From contig CATKHK010000002.1 in assembly GCA_949751835.1 (NCBI GenBank), positions 434,001 through 498,000 of the forward strand: DNA of 64,000 nt. Reading direction: 5' to 3'. Below, piece by piece: positions 1 to 10,865 of the stretch. The notes beneath the pieces are model-generated. The model was not told the origin of the DNA and ran no database searches. It saw nothing but the letters and a program-made list of their open reading frames with translations. This DNA is from Blepharisma japonicum. Taxonomy: Eukaryota; Ciliophora; Heterotrichea; Heterotrichida; Blepharismidae. Made by a program: the position numbers and the translations under genes. The stretch's first letter is position 1, and each line of letters begins with the position of its first letter.

Positions 1-2
1 TT

Positions 3-557
3 AAGCCTAAGCTTAACCCAAACTCTGTCAAAATGGACAAGGCGATCCATAAATCTAAGCACGATAGATGGGAAACCTTGTATAAGCTCGATTCTCAAAA
101 GAAAGAAAAATGAGAAAAAATAAGAAAAAATGCTCAGGATATTGCTGATGCTATTGAAGAGAAAGAATGCACCTTTGCTCCCAGTATTAGCTGTTCTGCA
201 ATAAAAACACCAAAAACTAGAAAGACATGGGATAGGCTGCATAATTGACAAAAATTCAAAGATCAAAAATTAGAAAGGATAAGAGAAGAGAAGAAAGACA
301 AAGAATTACTTGGATGCACGTTTACACCAAAAATAAGAGATCTTTCACCTTCTTATGAAGATGACACATTGTCAAGAATAAAAGGAATAGGGAGATATTT
401 TGAGCGGCAAGCCCAATCCAAAGCATCAAAAGTTGGAGTTTCATTTGACTCAGGGAATTATGAATCTACTTTTTATACTCACAGAGATTTGTCCCCAAGC
501 GAATACACTCAAGCTATAGGAACCCTGCGTGGCGAGCTTCGCTCTATTCTGATGTAA
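3..557 (+). CDS. F-x-P-[KS]-I motif protein, 5' partial
   Basis: The frame is open from the window edge, so the N-terminus may be missing; the first Met is at 33. Reading TGA as Trp gives 184 residues ending at TAA. The protein is highly charged (Lys/Glu rich) and has two copies of a repeated module in which a Trp-containing K/E-rich helix is followed by a short motif: CTFAPSI and CTFTPKI. Both helices carry one Trp coded by TGA (near 109 and 247) and one by TGG, in matching places. Proteins with scattered CTFxPxI motifs are common in ciliates and other protists, but I know of no established function. A cytoskeletal role would be a guess. Confidence 0.75.
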
Positions 558-587
558 TTCATTTTATTACTAATATATTTTTCTGTT

Positions 588-1340
588 ATGGATAATAATT
601 CGCAAACATCCTTCTCCAGTTTCTTTTCTGGTAAGAAACCCAAATGTGCTCACTGTCCAAAAGAAAGCAGTATTATTTGCTTCTGATGCAAAACTGACAT
701 ATGTGAATATCATGGCTGCAAAAGATATATTAAAAAGAAAAATATTGTTATTTGCAATCATTGTTTTTATTCTGACCTTTATAGCTCGATAACGGAAAAA
801 TTTGAGTTGACGAAGTCTGAGTTTTGCAGTGACTTGAAAAAGATAAATAAGGAAAATATGCAGCTTAAAAAAGAAATAGAAATAAATGAAAAATTGTGTG
901 AATCATTGAAGGAAAAAGTGGAGATGAATGATTATGTCAATAATGAAACTTCTAGGAAACTAATGGAGACTATAAGAGTTAATGAATTGGTGATAAGTGG
1001 ATCTAAGCAAACACTTAAAAGCCTTACAGAATCACTTGAAAAGCAAAAAGAATGCAATTTGAAATTTAGAGAGAAAATAAATTGTACAAATAATGCAGCT
1101 GAAATGGTAGAAAGCGAAATCAAAATTTTATCTGAACAGAAGCATCAAGTTGCTATGCACGTCAATACACTTAATAAGTTATTGAGCGCAAGTGGCCCTG
1201 CTGAAAGAATTGCTGGCATTCTTTGTGAAAAATGCAAAAAAAGGTTATTTGGTTCTGCAAATCTTGCTAGGCGTTCATTTCTAGAATCAAATGATAAAAA
1301 TTCTGAAAAAGCATCATGTATAAGCTGCTCCTTACTATAA
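588..1340 (+). CDS. Zinc-finger (B-box/FYVE-like) coiled-coil protein
   Basis: A 250-residue protein starting at ATG 588, 30 bp after the previous stop; one TGA is read as Trp (ICFWCK). Residues about 19-60 hold a cysteine/histidine cluster of CxxC, CxxC, C-x-x-H, C and CxxC type, like a B-box or a degenerate FYVE finger, so it should bind two zinc ions. The rest is a long coiled coil with little Pro, then a second CxxC pair (CEKCKK) and a C-terminal CISCSLL. The family cannot be named. The closeness to gene 1 on the same strand is typical of this window and need not mean shared function. Confidence 0.8.
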
Positions 1341-1378
1341 ATGTCAAATGTAATTTATTCTATTTATATTGACTGAAT

Positions 1379-3094
1379 TTATTTCATATATCTTGCGCGC
1401 AACGGGCCTAGTTGACTCGTCCTTCTTTCCTTTTGTACTTTTCTGTCAAGAGCATCTCTTAACTGATTGACTTTTTGTATTGTCTTCATATTTCCTTCTT
1501 TCTGCTCAGCCATAGCTTTGAGATTCTGCAAGCTTTCTTTATAATGGCTTGTTTCTTCTGAAAATTCACTACAGACAGCTCTTGCCAATTCACTGCTCAT
1601 TTGTGTCTTGCATGTTACATGGCATAAGAAATCTTCTTTTGAGCCACAATCTCCTACAGATCTATTTGAATCTGTGGACTCTTCATTACTACTAATACTA
1701 TATGCAGATGGAAATGATGAACTCCTTTCTGCATCATTTCCAATGGACTTAATTTTATAAACACTACGTTTACAATCTACCCTTTTGTACCCAAGCCTAT
1801 TAGTTATCAGTGGAGTTTTCACTGATGAATATTCAACATAAGTTGTTTCTCCTTCTATTCGGATTGTGCATGCAGTTGCTAAATCAACTGGCTTACCTCT
1901 TTCACTAGGGAAAGAAAATCAGAATAAATAGTGTTTCAAAAATTCGTACTCTTTGATGATTTCGTAGCCAGAAATATAAGTGTCCCATTTTAGTCTTAGT
2001 TCAGTGTCAAGGATCAAGTTGAGAATTTTTTCGACTGATGATTCAATATAAATAGAACTGCGAGTTTCAAAGCAGTCTTCGGCAGATCTGAAACAGATCA
2101 TCATATTTCCTGGATAATTATTTGTGTTAAGACATCTTCAATCGCTTTTATCTTTTTTTGCTTGCATTTGTGATGGAATTCATTCTTGACTCGGGATTAA
2201 CTCTTGGCTTTGCCAGGTGGAATAAACCTGAAAAGCTTCATCGCTGTTATTGAGGATGTATTTAAACATGTGACTAGAAGAATTTCTAGCCATGTATTCG
2301 TCTATGATTTTACATATTTGAAAGGCTTGCTCTGCTGAATCGCCTTGAAAGACCTTCAATAAATGTAGGTCTAAGTTCATTGATTTTAGATGTTCTTGAT
2401 CAAATTTTACTAGCGCTTCTTGGATGTCGGTATAAAATCTATAGCGATCTCTGCTTAGTAACTTGCTTAGACTGTCCAAAGCTTTTGAAGCAACGACCAA
2501 GGTTCCGCAGAGAGGAATCAAATGATTCAGAAGGATTCAGATTGCGTTCTTTGATAATTCTTCTCTTATTTCGAAAAATTCGTTATCAAATTTTTGAACT
2601 GCTTTCGTACTGTTTTTATCTGATTTGTTTAGCCTTCTAATAAATGCTGCGACACAACGGTCAGCAGAACTCATTTTGCATTCTTTTTGTCTTTGAGATA
2701 AAACAATTTCTCTTTTCTGATCAGGAATTTCTAAAAATTGGAGTAAAAGTTCTACTGCTGAGTCTAAGTGTGAAACTTCGTTTAATCATATATTCAACAT
2801 TTCTCTGCGATGTTCAATGCATAACGGTGTTTTATTGTGGAGTAAGGTTTTCTTAGGGAAACCTGGAATGCAAATGTGAATGAGATTTTTGATCTGAATA
2901 TATTTTACCTGCTCCTTTAGAGCTGAGAATTGTCGATATCGCCTATAAATAATGTGTGTACAAGAGTGAAACTTAGCATGAATTTCATACTCCTGATTAG
3001 AATTTACTGTAAAAACTTTTTGAAATAATTGCTTTGATTCTTGACTTCGAGTTTTTGGAATTGAAATAGAAAAACAACCATCACTCAAATCCAT
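1379..3094 (-). CDS. PX domain + START-like lipid-binding protein
   Basis: A 571-residue single frame from ATG 3094 to TAA, joined through four or more TGA codons read as Trp. Residues 1-105 are a PX phosphoinositide-binding domain: the basic RRYRQFSALKEQ motif is followed by the Pro-rich loop and FPKKTLL. A helical middle section follows. Around residues 330-430 there is a START/Bet v1-like segment (SVEKILNLILD..LRLKWDTYISGYEIIKEY), the usual entry strand and helix of lipid-transfer START folds, then a Ser-rich tail with a C-terminal coiled coil. Inferred role: membrane-targeted lipid sensing or transfer. The PX call is firm. The START call rests on pattern only. Confidence 0.82.
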
Positions 3095-3519
3095 ATTAAT
3101 TTATTTGTCTATGCAGATCTAGAATTATTGTTAAATACGTTAAGAGCGTCAAGGCAATTTGCTACATTCTTAAATTTCATCATAATTCAATTCAGCAAAG
3201 CCAGCACAAAAATTTATCCATTTGTGATTTTTTAAGATTTTTAATTATTTTTTATCAAAGCTGATCTATAAATTTTTACTCTAGGTTATGTCACTACCAT
3301 TTATAATTAGGCAATGTGCATACTTTATATTTTGATCTCAGCTTATATATTTGTAAAAAATAACTATAAACAGCATTGTGGTTATTTTATTTGAGCAATA
3401 TTATAATTATATATGAAGCCAAAAATAAACTTAAGATATTAATATTTAGATATAAATTTTTGCAAAATTATTGCATAAAATTGACTTGTACAAATATCTA
3501 ATATTTTGCTGTCAATTGG
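3095..3519. other. AT-rich intergenic region
   Basis: About 425 bp between the starts and ends of two minus-strand genes. It is very AT-rich with short A/T runs. I see no open frame, RNA-like hairpin or repeat. It presumably holds the promoter of the PX-START gene's downstream neighbour region and the PP2C 3' end. Confidence 0.5.
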
Positions 3520-4701
3520 CTATTTTATATATATGACTATACATGAAATATCATCAATCCCTCCATCTCTCTATGTGACTCTTACATTTTCTCACAATTT
3601 TCTTGCTTCATCAACAATTTCCTTGCAAGCAGTCGTGACTTGGCAACTATCATAATAATTGCTGGCTATTTCTATTATTTCTTCATTTTTCATATGCTCA
3701 TATAGACCATCTGATCCTATTACGATAATCCTGTCTTGATGCATAATATTTCTTTCAATAATTTCAGGCTCTGAGCTAACTCCTACTTGATGTGCAATTG
3801 TGTCACCTAAAGATCTTGTCATAGCAAGCCCAGGCAAGTTTTGGTTTTTCAACCATACTCTCAAAGGTCCATATTTTTTCCCACCAATTTCCTGTTCACA
3901 AATCCTTCCTCCAGATTTCATAACTCTGCTTGCTTCATCTAATTCTTTAGGCTTATGATCTCTACTTATTGGTATAGAGTCTCACCTCCCATTTGTATTT
4001 CTTCCTAAAATAGCTCTTGAATCTCCTGCATTTGCACAGAAAATCTTATTTTGAGTAATTAAAACTACACATGCTGTGGTTCCGCTAAACGTGATTTCAT
4101 AAGAAGACCTAAATAAATCTGAGTTCGCTTTCATAAATGCCTGGATTAAAGCTCTTTTCGAAGAACCCAACAAATCTTCATCAATTTTTAAGGCATTAAC
4201 TAATTGTTCAGCTACAAATTGAGAAACTTGTTTCCCTGCAGATCCATGACCATCACAAATTCCAAAAAAATGAGTCTGTTGGTCTGTAGACAAATTTGGA
4301 TGAATTATGATCGAGTCTTGGTTTTCTTTGAGAGGGTTTCTTCATGTTAATCCTTTTTTGGTTCCTCATGAATATGAAATTGAGTGCGGCTTTAGATCTA
4401 ACGAAATCGCTCTTTTGTGTAGTGAAGGAAGGTCAGTCGGGATTGACATTGCAGAAATATTTCTCTTGTGAAAAAGAGGTATTTTTTTGGATGGGATTGG
4501 CTTAAGATCTTCAATTAAGCTCTGGGGTTGGTGGCGAAATGGTGTTGGCGAAAGGCGAGATGAATTTGGAATGCTTGGAGTGACAGGAGATCTTCTTGGA
4601 GATCTTTTAGATGCTGCTCTACTTGGGCTAATACTCACTGATTTTTTTCTTTGTTCTAAAAGACTGGCAGTCTCCTTTGTAATTTTTAGATTTCTTTTCA
4701 T
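3520..4701 (-). CDS. PP2C-type Ser/Thr protein phosphatase
   Basis: A 388-residue metal-dependent phosphatase from ATG 4701 to TAG 3520, with one 15-nt intron at 3571-3585. Residues 1-110 are basic and Ser/Pro-rich. The catalytic domain then shows the PPM motifs in order: RNPLKENQDS, FFGICDGHGSAG (metal-binding Asp), GTTACVV, CANAGDSRAILG, LAMTRSLGD, IGSDGLYEHM and, after splicing, GGIDDISCIVIYI. TGA codes Trp at three or more places (for example LTWRNPLKEN). Without the intron the protein would stop before the conserved DDIS strand, which supports the splice. Cytosolic or nuclear; substrate unknown. Confidence 0.93.
3571..3585 (-). other. 15-nt intron in the PP2C gene
   Basis: On the minus strand this reads GTAAGAGTCACATAG: GT...AG borders, A at position 10, phase 0. 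It holds an in-frame TAG. Its removal joins DEARKLWEN to RDGGIDDISC and restores the conserved C-terminal strand of PP2C phosphatases. Confidence 0.92.
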
Positions 4702-5055
4702 AATTGGGCCTTAAAAAGATGAAATAGGGTTACAAATTATTAAATTTCAAAGTGCATTTCTTTGTATTAAGAATTTTAATAAGCTAACTTAAAAATATTA
4801 TTAATTTCCCTTTGATTTCTTGCGTGCTTTAAGAGTAATATTTTTCTTTTAGATATTTAATACTCATTTTTAAAATTTGCAATGAATATATCTACTTTTA
4901 TTAAAATTATCTATTTCAGTGTTGCTGTAATTATAATTAAGTCTTCTTCTTACTAAGAGCTATGCTTTTAATGCGTATTGCGCACTGATTACTACAAAAA
5001 TATCACAATTTATCTAATATTCAATCTCATAATCGATAAAATACCATTCTATAAA
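4702..5055. other. Intergenic region between divergent genes
   Basis: About 350 bp between the PP2C start (minus) and the RING/IBR start (plus), so it should contain two promoters. AT-rich; no clear motif, RNA or extra gene. An in-frame extension of the RING/IBR frame reaches back to about 4978 but has no ATG. Confidence 0.5.
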
Positions 5056-6486
5056 ATGGCCAAAGGACTAAAGGATAGGTTCTTAGAAGATCTGAGCAGT
5101 ATTCTTTCTCAAAATCCTATAGACAAAGGTGAACTTAACTACAAGTTACAAGAAATATCAAGGGCAAATTTTTTAATAAGGATCAAAACCACTGCAAAAA
5201 TTCAGCCAAGATATTGTGATGGCAGCCCTTGCAACTATTATAATCAACCATTGGATATAAATTATTTGTATAAGCCTCAAAATTGTCAAGTCCATAGATA
5301 TTGCCAATACTGCCTTCGAGATCATATCCTCATGTCATTGCAAAAAAATCCCAACAACAGAGTGTTATGCAAAAAATGCGAACTCCAAAGCAATTTCAAT
5401 GCACTTGAAGAAAATGAGCTTTATATCTTTATTACTCCTGAAGAAAAGCAAGAAATCCAAGCAAATTATGAAGATAATCAAAGAAGAAGGCAATGCAACT
5501 CAGGATTTCCAGAATGCAAATATGAAGGAAGAACAGAATACATAAATTATATGGTTCAATTTCAATGTGATGATTATTTGTGCTATTTTTGCTATGCATT
5601 TCATGCTGCCAAAAATTTAATGGAGAAAATTAGCGAAATCACTCAAAATACAAATGAAAGGTTTGTTATAAAGCCTTGAAAAATAGGCTGTCCTCAAAAT
5701 CACCGTACAAGTATTAATAATTTTGATATAGATCACGCCATTAATGCAATAAAAACGGCTGGATTTGAAGAAGAAATAATTAGTTACATTGAAACAAACG
5801 TAAACTCTTTCAAATCTGTTTTTCAAGGCAAGCAAGAAGCTTTTATTAAGTGTGCAAATTGCAGCAAACTTCAAGTTTATAATTCAGAAAATCCAGGCCC
5901 TTGCAAATTTGCCGAATGTGGGAAATGCTTATTCCAAAAACACAATGTTCATCCTGGCAGTTCTTGTGATGATTTATTGCAAGATACTTGGACTGTATCA
6001 ACAAACGCAATTCCAAATCCATCTCCTGATGATTATAGTGAATCAGCAAAAAAATTTAAGCATACAACCGTTATTCTTAGCGGTGTATCTAAAGCAATTC
6101 GACTAAAGCTAGCAAATCTGTATGAAGCTGAAAATAAATACTGTGAAAAAAATTTTTTAAATCTGCAAATGAGCATTGATACCGAAATTTTATCAGTGAT
6201 CACTCCTTTTATGACTAAGCAGGAAGCTGAAAATCAAATTAAGAATGGCTTGGTTAAAGATCAAGCAACACAATGCTATATATTTTTGAAAGAAATAAGT
6301 GCAAATCCTCCTGCTGGAAAAGATTGCTTTATTGAGTGTGAGATAATTGGCGAAGGAGAGATACAAAATAAAGTTCCTGCTCAAAGCGATTTAAACAGTC
6401 CTCTCCCAAAAGTATTTTGGTCTGGAGATAAGTACTATGTTTCTGACTTGAAGGGAATTTTAATAAAAAATATTGGTCAAATTTAA
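5056..6486 (+). CDS. RING/IBR-like zinc protein (possible E3 ligase)
   Basis: 476 residues from ATG 5056 to TAA; the TGA at 5677 is Trp and joins the two halves. Residues about 54-115 hold a RING-like cluster (CQVHRYCQYCLRDHI followed by CKKC), and residues 150-190 a second Cys/His cluster. A third cluster at about 265-305 fits the in-between-RING (IBR) spacing C-x2-C, C-x4-C-x2-C-x4-H and a final Cys (KCANC ... CKFAECGKC ... HPGSSC). This layout suggests an RBR-type ubiquitin ligase, but I do not see a proper RING2 with its catalytic Cys. The last 170 residues are unassigned. An ATG was chosen over the longer non-ATG frame. Confidence 0.75.
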
Positions 6487-6877
6487 ATGAATATTTCTCA
6501 TAATAAATACTTCTTATAAACAGATTTTTATACATTGGAAATAGTTTCTACTAGTAAATTTATTTTGAGATTATGATCTAATTTCTAAGTCTCACATGCA
6601 TAAAACCTTATCTTAATAAGAAAATATTTCTAGTATCTAAGTTGTGACTCATGAGTGGAGCTTTAGTTTATTATTTTGGATAAAGTTATATTTTGAATCT
6701 TCGGAATACCTTTAAATAATAACTATAATATAATAAGAGTTTGGCCAAAGAAGTATAAATAGTTATATCTTAGAAAACAATTTCGGTTATGAATTCAAAA
6801 AAAATACTTCTGGAATCATGATGGTCTGATCAAAAATTTAAATAATGCAAATGCCTACAACCATAATTTATAAAAAT
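6487..6877. other. AT-rich intergenic region
   Basis: About 390 bp between two plus-strand genes; it should carry the CDPK promoter and 5' UTR. I see no gene, hairpin or repeat in it. If the CDPK starts at the earlier ATG (6845) the region is 33 bp shorter. Confidence 0.5.
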
Positions 6878-8338
6878 ATGGGCTGTAGTGTTAATACAAG
6901 AATGAAAAGACCTCAAACAACAGACTTTCCCCGTATAAGCCAAGTCGGAGAAATCAAAGTAAAGCCAGAAATTTTCGTTCAAGAAAATCAGCACCGTTTC
7001 ACAGAGATTTACCGCCTCGGTGAAAGTTTGGGTTCTGGAGCATTTGGAGAAGTTCGCATTTGTTTTCACAGAGATAATGGAAGAAAGCGCGCTGTAAAAA
7101 TAATGCGAAAAGATCTTATGAAAAATGATAGAAAGCGGGATGATTTGGAAAAAGAAATAAGCATATTGAAGTCCATGGACCATCCTAATATTGTAAGATT
7201 ATATGAATTTTTTGAAGATACGAAGCGGCTTTACATTGTTATGGAATATTGCAGCGGAGGCGAATTATTTGATGAAATAATAAAAAGAAAAAACTTTCAA
7301 GAAATTCACGCTGCACAAATAATGCATCAGCTGCTCTCAGCAGTTGCATATCTCCATAATCATTCTGTGATACACAGAGATTTAAAACCTGAGAATATCC
7401 TTCTGGAAGATACTAATGATTGTTTGAATATCAAACTTATTGACTTTGGGACTGCAATTATGTCAAGTAATAAAGTGAAAGATGCCATGGGTACAGCTTA
7501 TTATATTGCCCCAGAAGTCTTAAGTGGCACATATAATGAAAAATGTGATATGTGGAGCTGTGGAGTAATTTTATATATTTTATTGTCAGGAAAACCACCT
7601 TTTGATGGAAGAGATGACACAGAAATAGTCAAAAAAATTCAAATCGGAAAATTCAGCATGGAAGATGAACCATGGAACCGAATTTCCAATGAAGCAAAAA
7701 ATTTAATTAATGGATTACTATGTAAATCTGATTCTAGACTTTCTGCTGCACAATGTCTTCGGCATCCTTGGATAACTTCAAAGGCTCGCCGTGCACTTGC
7801 CACTGAACAAATAATTCAAGAAGTGATGCAAAACTTAACAGCTTTTCATGCCAGCAACAAATTGCGTGATGCTGTAAATACTTTTGTGACATCACAGTGC
7901 CTTTCCATACAGGACACACGATTATTAAGGGAAGTGTTCCGGAGTATGGATAAAAATGGAGATGGGAAACTAAGCAGAGAAGAGCTCATGGAGCAGTATG
8001 TCAGTTCAATCGGAGTTGCTGATGCAGAAATTGAAGTAAATAGAATTATGGCTGAGGTGGACACTGATAATAATGGGTATATAGACTATACAGAGTTCTT
8101 AAAGGCAACTCTAGATATGAGAAAGCTGTTGTCAAGTGATAACTTGAAAGCAGCCTTCAGAATGTTTGACAGGGATGGGAGCGGAAGTATTTCAGCTAAT
8201 GAGCTGAAAAAGGTGCTTGAAGGAGGACTAGCAAGCGATGATAAAGTTTGGAACGATTTAATTGTACAGGTGGATCAGAACGGAGATGGAGAAATCGATC
8301 TTCAGGAATTTCAAGATATCATTTTGTCAAAGCTTTAA
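6878..8338 (+). CDS. Calcium-dependent protein kinase (CDPK)
   Basis: 486 residues with the full CDPK plan. The kinase domain carries GSGAFGEV (P-loop), AVKIMRK (Lys), HRDLKPENIL (catalytic loop), DFGTA and APEVL, then an autoinhibitory junction and four EF-hands (DKNGDGKLSREE, DTDNNGYIDYTE, DRDGSGSISANE, DQNGDGEIDLQE), all with good calcium-binding loops. I chose ATG 6878 over the in-frame ATG at 6845 because it gives MGCSVN, an N-myristoylation site with an adjacent palmitoylatable Cys, common in CDPKs and implying membrane attachment. All Trp codons here are TGG. Calcium-triggered Ser/Thr kinase; substrates unknown. Confidence 0.97.
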   Translation: MGCSVNTRMKRPQTTDFPRISQVGEIKVKPEIFVQENQHRFTEIYRLGESLGSGAFGEVRICFHRDNGRKRAVKIMRKDLMKNDRKRDDLEKEISILKSMDHPNIVRLYEFFEDTKRLYIVMEYCSGGELFDEIIKRKNFQEIHAAQIMHQLLSAVAYLHNHSVIHRDLKPENILLEDTNDCLNIKLIDFGTAIMSSNKVKDAMGTAYYIAPEVLSGTYNEKCDMWSCGVILYILLSGKPPFDGRDDTEIVKKIQIGKFSMEDEPWNRISNEAKNLINGLLCKSDSRLSAAQCLRHPWITSKARRALATEQIIQEVMQNLTAFHASNKLRDAVNTFVTSQCLSIQDTRLLREVFRSMDKNGDGKLSREELMEQYVSSIGVADAEIEVNRIMAEVDTDNNGYIDYTEFLKATLDMRKLLSSDNLKAAFRMFDRDGSGSISANELKKVLEGGLASDDKVWNDLIVQVDQNGDGEIDLQEFQDIILSKL

Positions 8339-8444
8339 TTTATAATGTTTTTATTTTAGCATTAATTAGATCCTAAATCATATTATATGATTTCTTTAAT
8401 AGCAATATTCATTTAACATTAAATAATTATTTATAGAAAAATTT

Positions 8445-8870
8445 CCGGTATGCTCGAACGATACTATTAGTCTTTATTGTCGCTTCACCGCTTACTTGAC
8501 AGTCCAGACACGACCTCCATGTGTAGCTCCTTACGGACAACACTCGCTTCCCAAGTTGGATCATCTTACCATACTTCCAGAAAATTTGAAAAACGAATAT
8601 GTCATCTGACTGCCAGGTGGAAGCTTAAAGACTAGGACACTATGCCTGGCATTGCACTGGAAAAATCCCAGTTGGTCAGAACGGACCTTGCTGGATCTTC
8701 CTTTCCCAACCCTGAGCTTTTCCTCCCCATTGAGCAAACTGTTTTGGATTCAACATGCGGCCATCATACCCAGCATTGTGCATGGAAAACATACTATTAC
8801 ACATTCTTAACGCTGCCTTCAGTTCCAAAAGGTCCCAGGTTTTCCTTTAAACCTTCCTGACTGCAGGTAC
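8445..8870. ncRNA. GC-rich island, candidate structured non-coding RNA
   Basis: A sharply bounded block of about 420 bp is far richer in G+C than its flanks: 29 of 60 bases in 8521-8580, against 9 of 60 in 8341-8400. It has no credible protein: the 72-codon frame at 8642-8860 shows no domain and no codon bias like its neighbours. Inverted repeats are present, for example CCAG...CTGG at 8668-8694 enclosing GGTC...GACC, and GTAT...ATAC near 8449-8465. Such islands in AT-rich ciliate genomes are typical of structural RNAs. I could not match it to SRP, RNase P/MRP, telomerase, U3 or rRNA, and the strand is undecided. Confidence 0.45.
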
Positions 8871-9028
8871 TATATTTAACAAATATTAAAAAGGTCAGTC
8901 TATATTTTTTCAAGAATAATGGGCTACCTTACGATAATAATATATATTGCAATCGAGATAATCTTCCACATTTATATTGATTTTATATTATTATTGTGTT
9001 TTATTTACAAAGATAGAATAATATTAAA

Positions 9029-10054
9029 TTACTCAGAATCATTTTGCTCCCTCATCAGCTTTACAGATTCATCTAGAGCCCACTTCAGCATGGCTTCTTC
9101 ATCTTCTTTCATTTCTTTTAATAAATCCTCACCTTGTGATACTTTACCATTAAATTCTGGAATCGTTGATTTTGGGGTTTCAGGCAGTTGATCGCACATC
9201 AGAGTCAAGTAAAAAAACCTGGATACGGACTCATGGAAAAATTTGGGTCTTATTGAATTATGGTCTCCTTCAAATAAAATTATATCTTTTTCTCCTGGAT
9301 ATTTATCATATAAATCTTGTGTATGATGCGGCCTTACAAATAAATCTTGAATTCCTGCACCAAATAAAACTGGTTGAAAGCAAGTGTCTATTTGATCAAT
9401 AGGATTTATTTCATTTATATCAAATTTTGCTTTCTTTTTAACTGTTTTCCTTATCATATTATAAAGAATTTTTCGCACAAAATTAGGCAGCCTGGTATAG
9501 TTACTGCCTAGCTCATTTGCTAAGTCTTTTAACGACGCAAAAGGACTATCAAGAACCATACTATTGATATCGTCATTGGCACATGCATAAAAAATAGCAG
9601 TTGCAGCGCCCATGCTTCTTCCCCACAGTCCAATTTCCCCAACTCTTCTGTTTTCTTTAAGATAAGTTATAAGCTTCCTTAGATCGTGCCGCTCGTTTCA
9701 CCCAAGCGATATATACTCTCCATCTGAAATACCGCAACCTGCAAAATCAAAAACGACTAGTGTTGCATTCATAGGAAGAATAAGAGGAACCGCAACTAAT
9801 CCTTCTGTTCTTGAACTTGAATTTCCATGCAAATATATTACACATGGAAGCAGATTTGTGGTCCTTTCTGAATCGAAAGGCTCAAAATGAGAACATTTCA
9901 TTCAATATCCATTGATATTTGCTAGGGAAAAATCTGTGCGTTTATAAGGTTTTCCACCCAATGTGAATTCTGATGGGCCTAGATCAAAATCACTGTATGT
10001 TTCTCTTGGAGGTCTTATGATTGATTTTCACAAATTTTTATAGCCTTCCTTCAT
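9029..10054 (-). CDS. Alpha/beta hydrolase (S33-like serine hydrolase)
   Basis: 341 residues from ATG 10054 to TAA, joined through TGA=Trp codons (KNLWKS, NGYWMK, ISLGWNE). Landmarks of the fold are in order: CVIYLHGNSSS (oxyanion-loop HG), VVFDFAGCGISDG, the nucleophile elbow GLWGRSMGAA (Ser of GxSxG), the acid in GAGIQDLFV and the His in FEGDHNSIRP. The layout resembles the cytosolic/membrane-associated ABHD13/ABHD17 or BEM46-type group and bacterial 'extended' S33 hydrolases. The substrate (acyl-protein, lipid or peptide) cannot be told from sequence. The C-terminal 50 residues are acidic. No signal peptide. Confidence 0.9.
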
Positions 10055-10215
10055 GTTTTACCTAAAAAAAAATGCAATTTTTGTTATGTGATTGTTTGCA
10101 TTATGGAGATTTGCAATGTTATAACTTATTAATAATTGCGCAAGAAAAGAAATTAATATAATTAGCACCCCAATGATACTGCCAGGAGAATTTACAGAAG
10201 TATAATAAACCATTT

Positions 10216-10839
10216 ATGATACTTTCAAGGTTCTTCAGCTCGATAATAAAGAACAAAGTTGAAGTGGTTTACACAGGAAAGTGACTAAACTATCATCAAA
10301 TGACATTTACAGACTCCACAGGACATCTCAAGAAATGGGAATACGTAACAAGATCAACAAAAAAAGCAGAGGCTGATGGAGTTTCAATATTGGCAACTAT
10401 CAGACATAATGGAAGCTTGCATTTAATAGCAAATGCTATTTTTAGATATCCTGTATCTAAATATGTTCTTGAATTCCCTGCAGGTCTCATTGATAATGAA
10501 GACTCAGATTGCATCAATTCCGCCTTGCGAGAGCTAAAAGAAGAAACTGGCTACACAGCAAGAAGAGAAGATGTGACAGAAATTGGAGAAGTTTCATACA
10601 ATGATCCATGAAAAAGTGATGAATGCACTAAAATTGTCAAGGTTACTGTAAACCCCGATTTAGAAGAAAACAAAAATCCAATGCAAGAACTAGAGCCTTC
10701 TGAGCAAATAAGCGTAGAATTAATCCCAGTAAACGACATGCTCAAGCACATGCTGGAACTCTGCAAGCAAAAAGACTACCTGCTTGATGCAAGGCTCTAT
10801 TCACTTGCACAAGGACTTCAATTGTCTAAACTAATTTAA
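10216..10839 (+). CDS. Nudix hydrolase, ADP-sugar pyrophosphatase (NUDT5) type
   Basis: 207 residues. The start at ATG 10216 was chosen because it restores the family strand VYTGKWLNYHQ...KKWEYVTR, in which the Trp of GKW is coded by TGA; a second TGA is at 10609. The Nudix signature runs from EFPAGLID to ALRELKEETGY, with one extra residue between the Gly and the REL core compared with the textbook box. Enzymes of this type split ADP-ribose and other ADP-sugars into AMP and sugar phosphate using magnesium. The N-terminus (MILSRFFSSIIKN) is basic and lacks acids, so mitochondrial targeting is possible but unproven. Confidence 0.92.
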
Positions 10840-10865
10840 TTTCAAATAAATTACTGTGGCTTACA

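Noticed and set aside
1-60. CCTAAGCTTAACCC at the left edge as a telomere remnant
   Set aside because: It lies in the open coding frame of the first gene and is not repeated.
4978-5055. Extended N-terminus of the RING/IBR protein
   Set aside because: The longer frame begins with TTG and adds a hydrophobic AT-biased stretch; ATG 5056 is the first good start.
8642-8860. 72-codon open frame inside the GC-rich island
   Set aside because: No domain, unlike neighbours in codon use, and overlapped by inverted repeats; better explained as structured RNA or non-coding DNA.
8445-8870. SRP RNA, RNase P/MRP or U3 identity of the GC-rich island
   Set aside because: Short similarities to conserved parts (for example GGTCAGAACGGAC against the SRP loop) lack the flanking bases that define those families.
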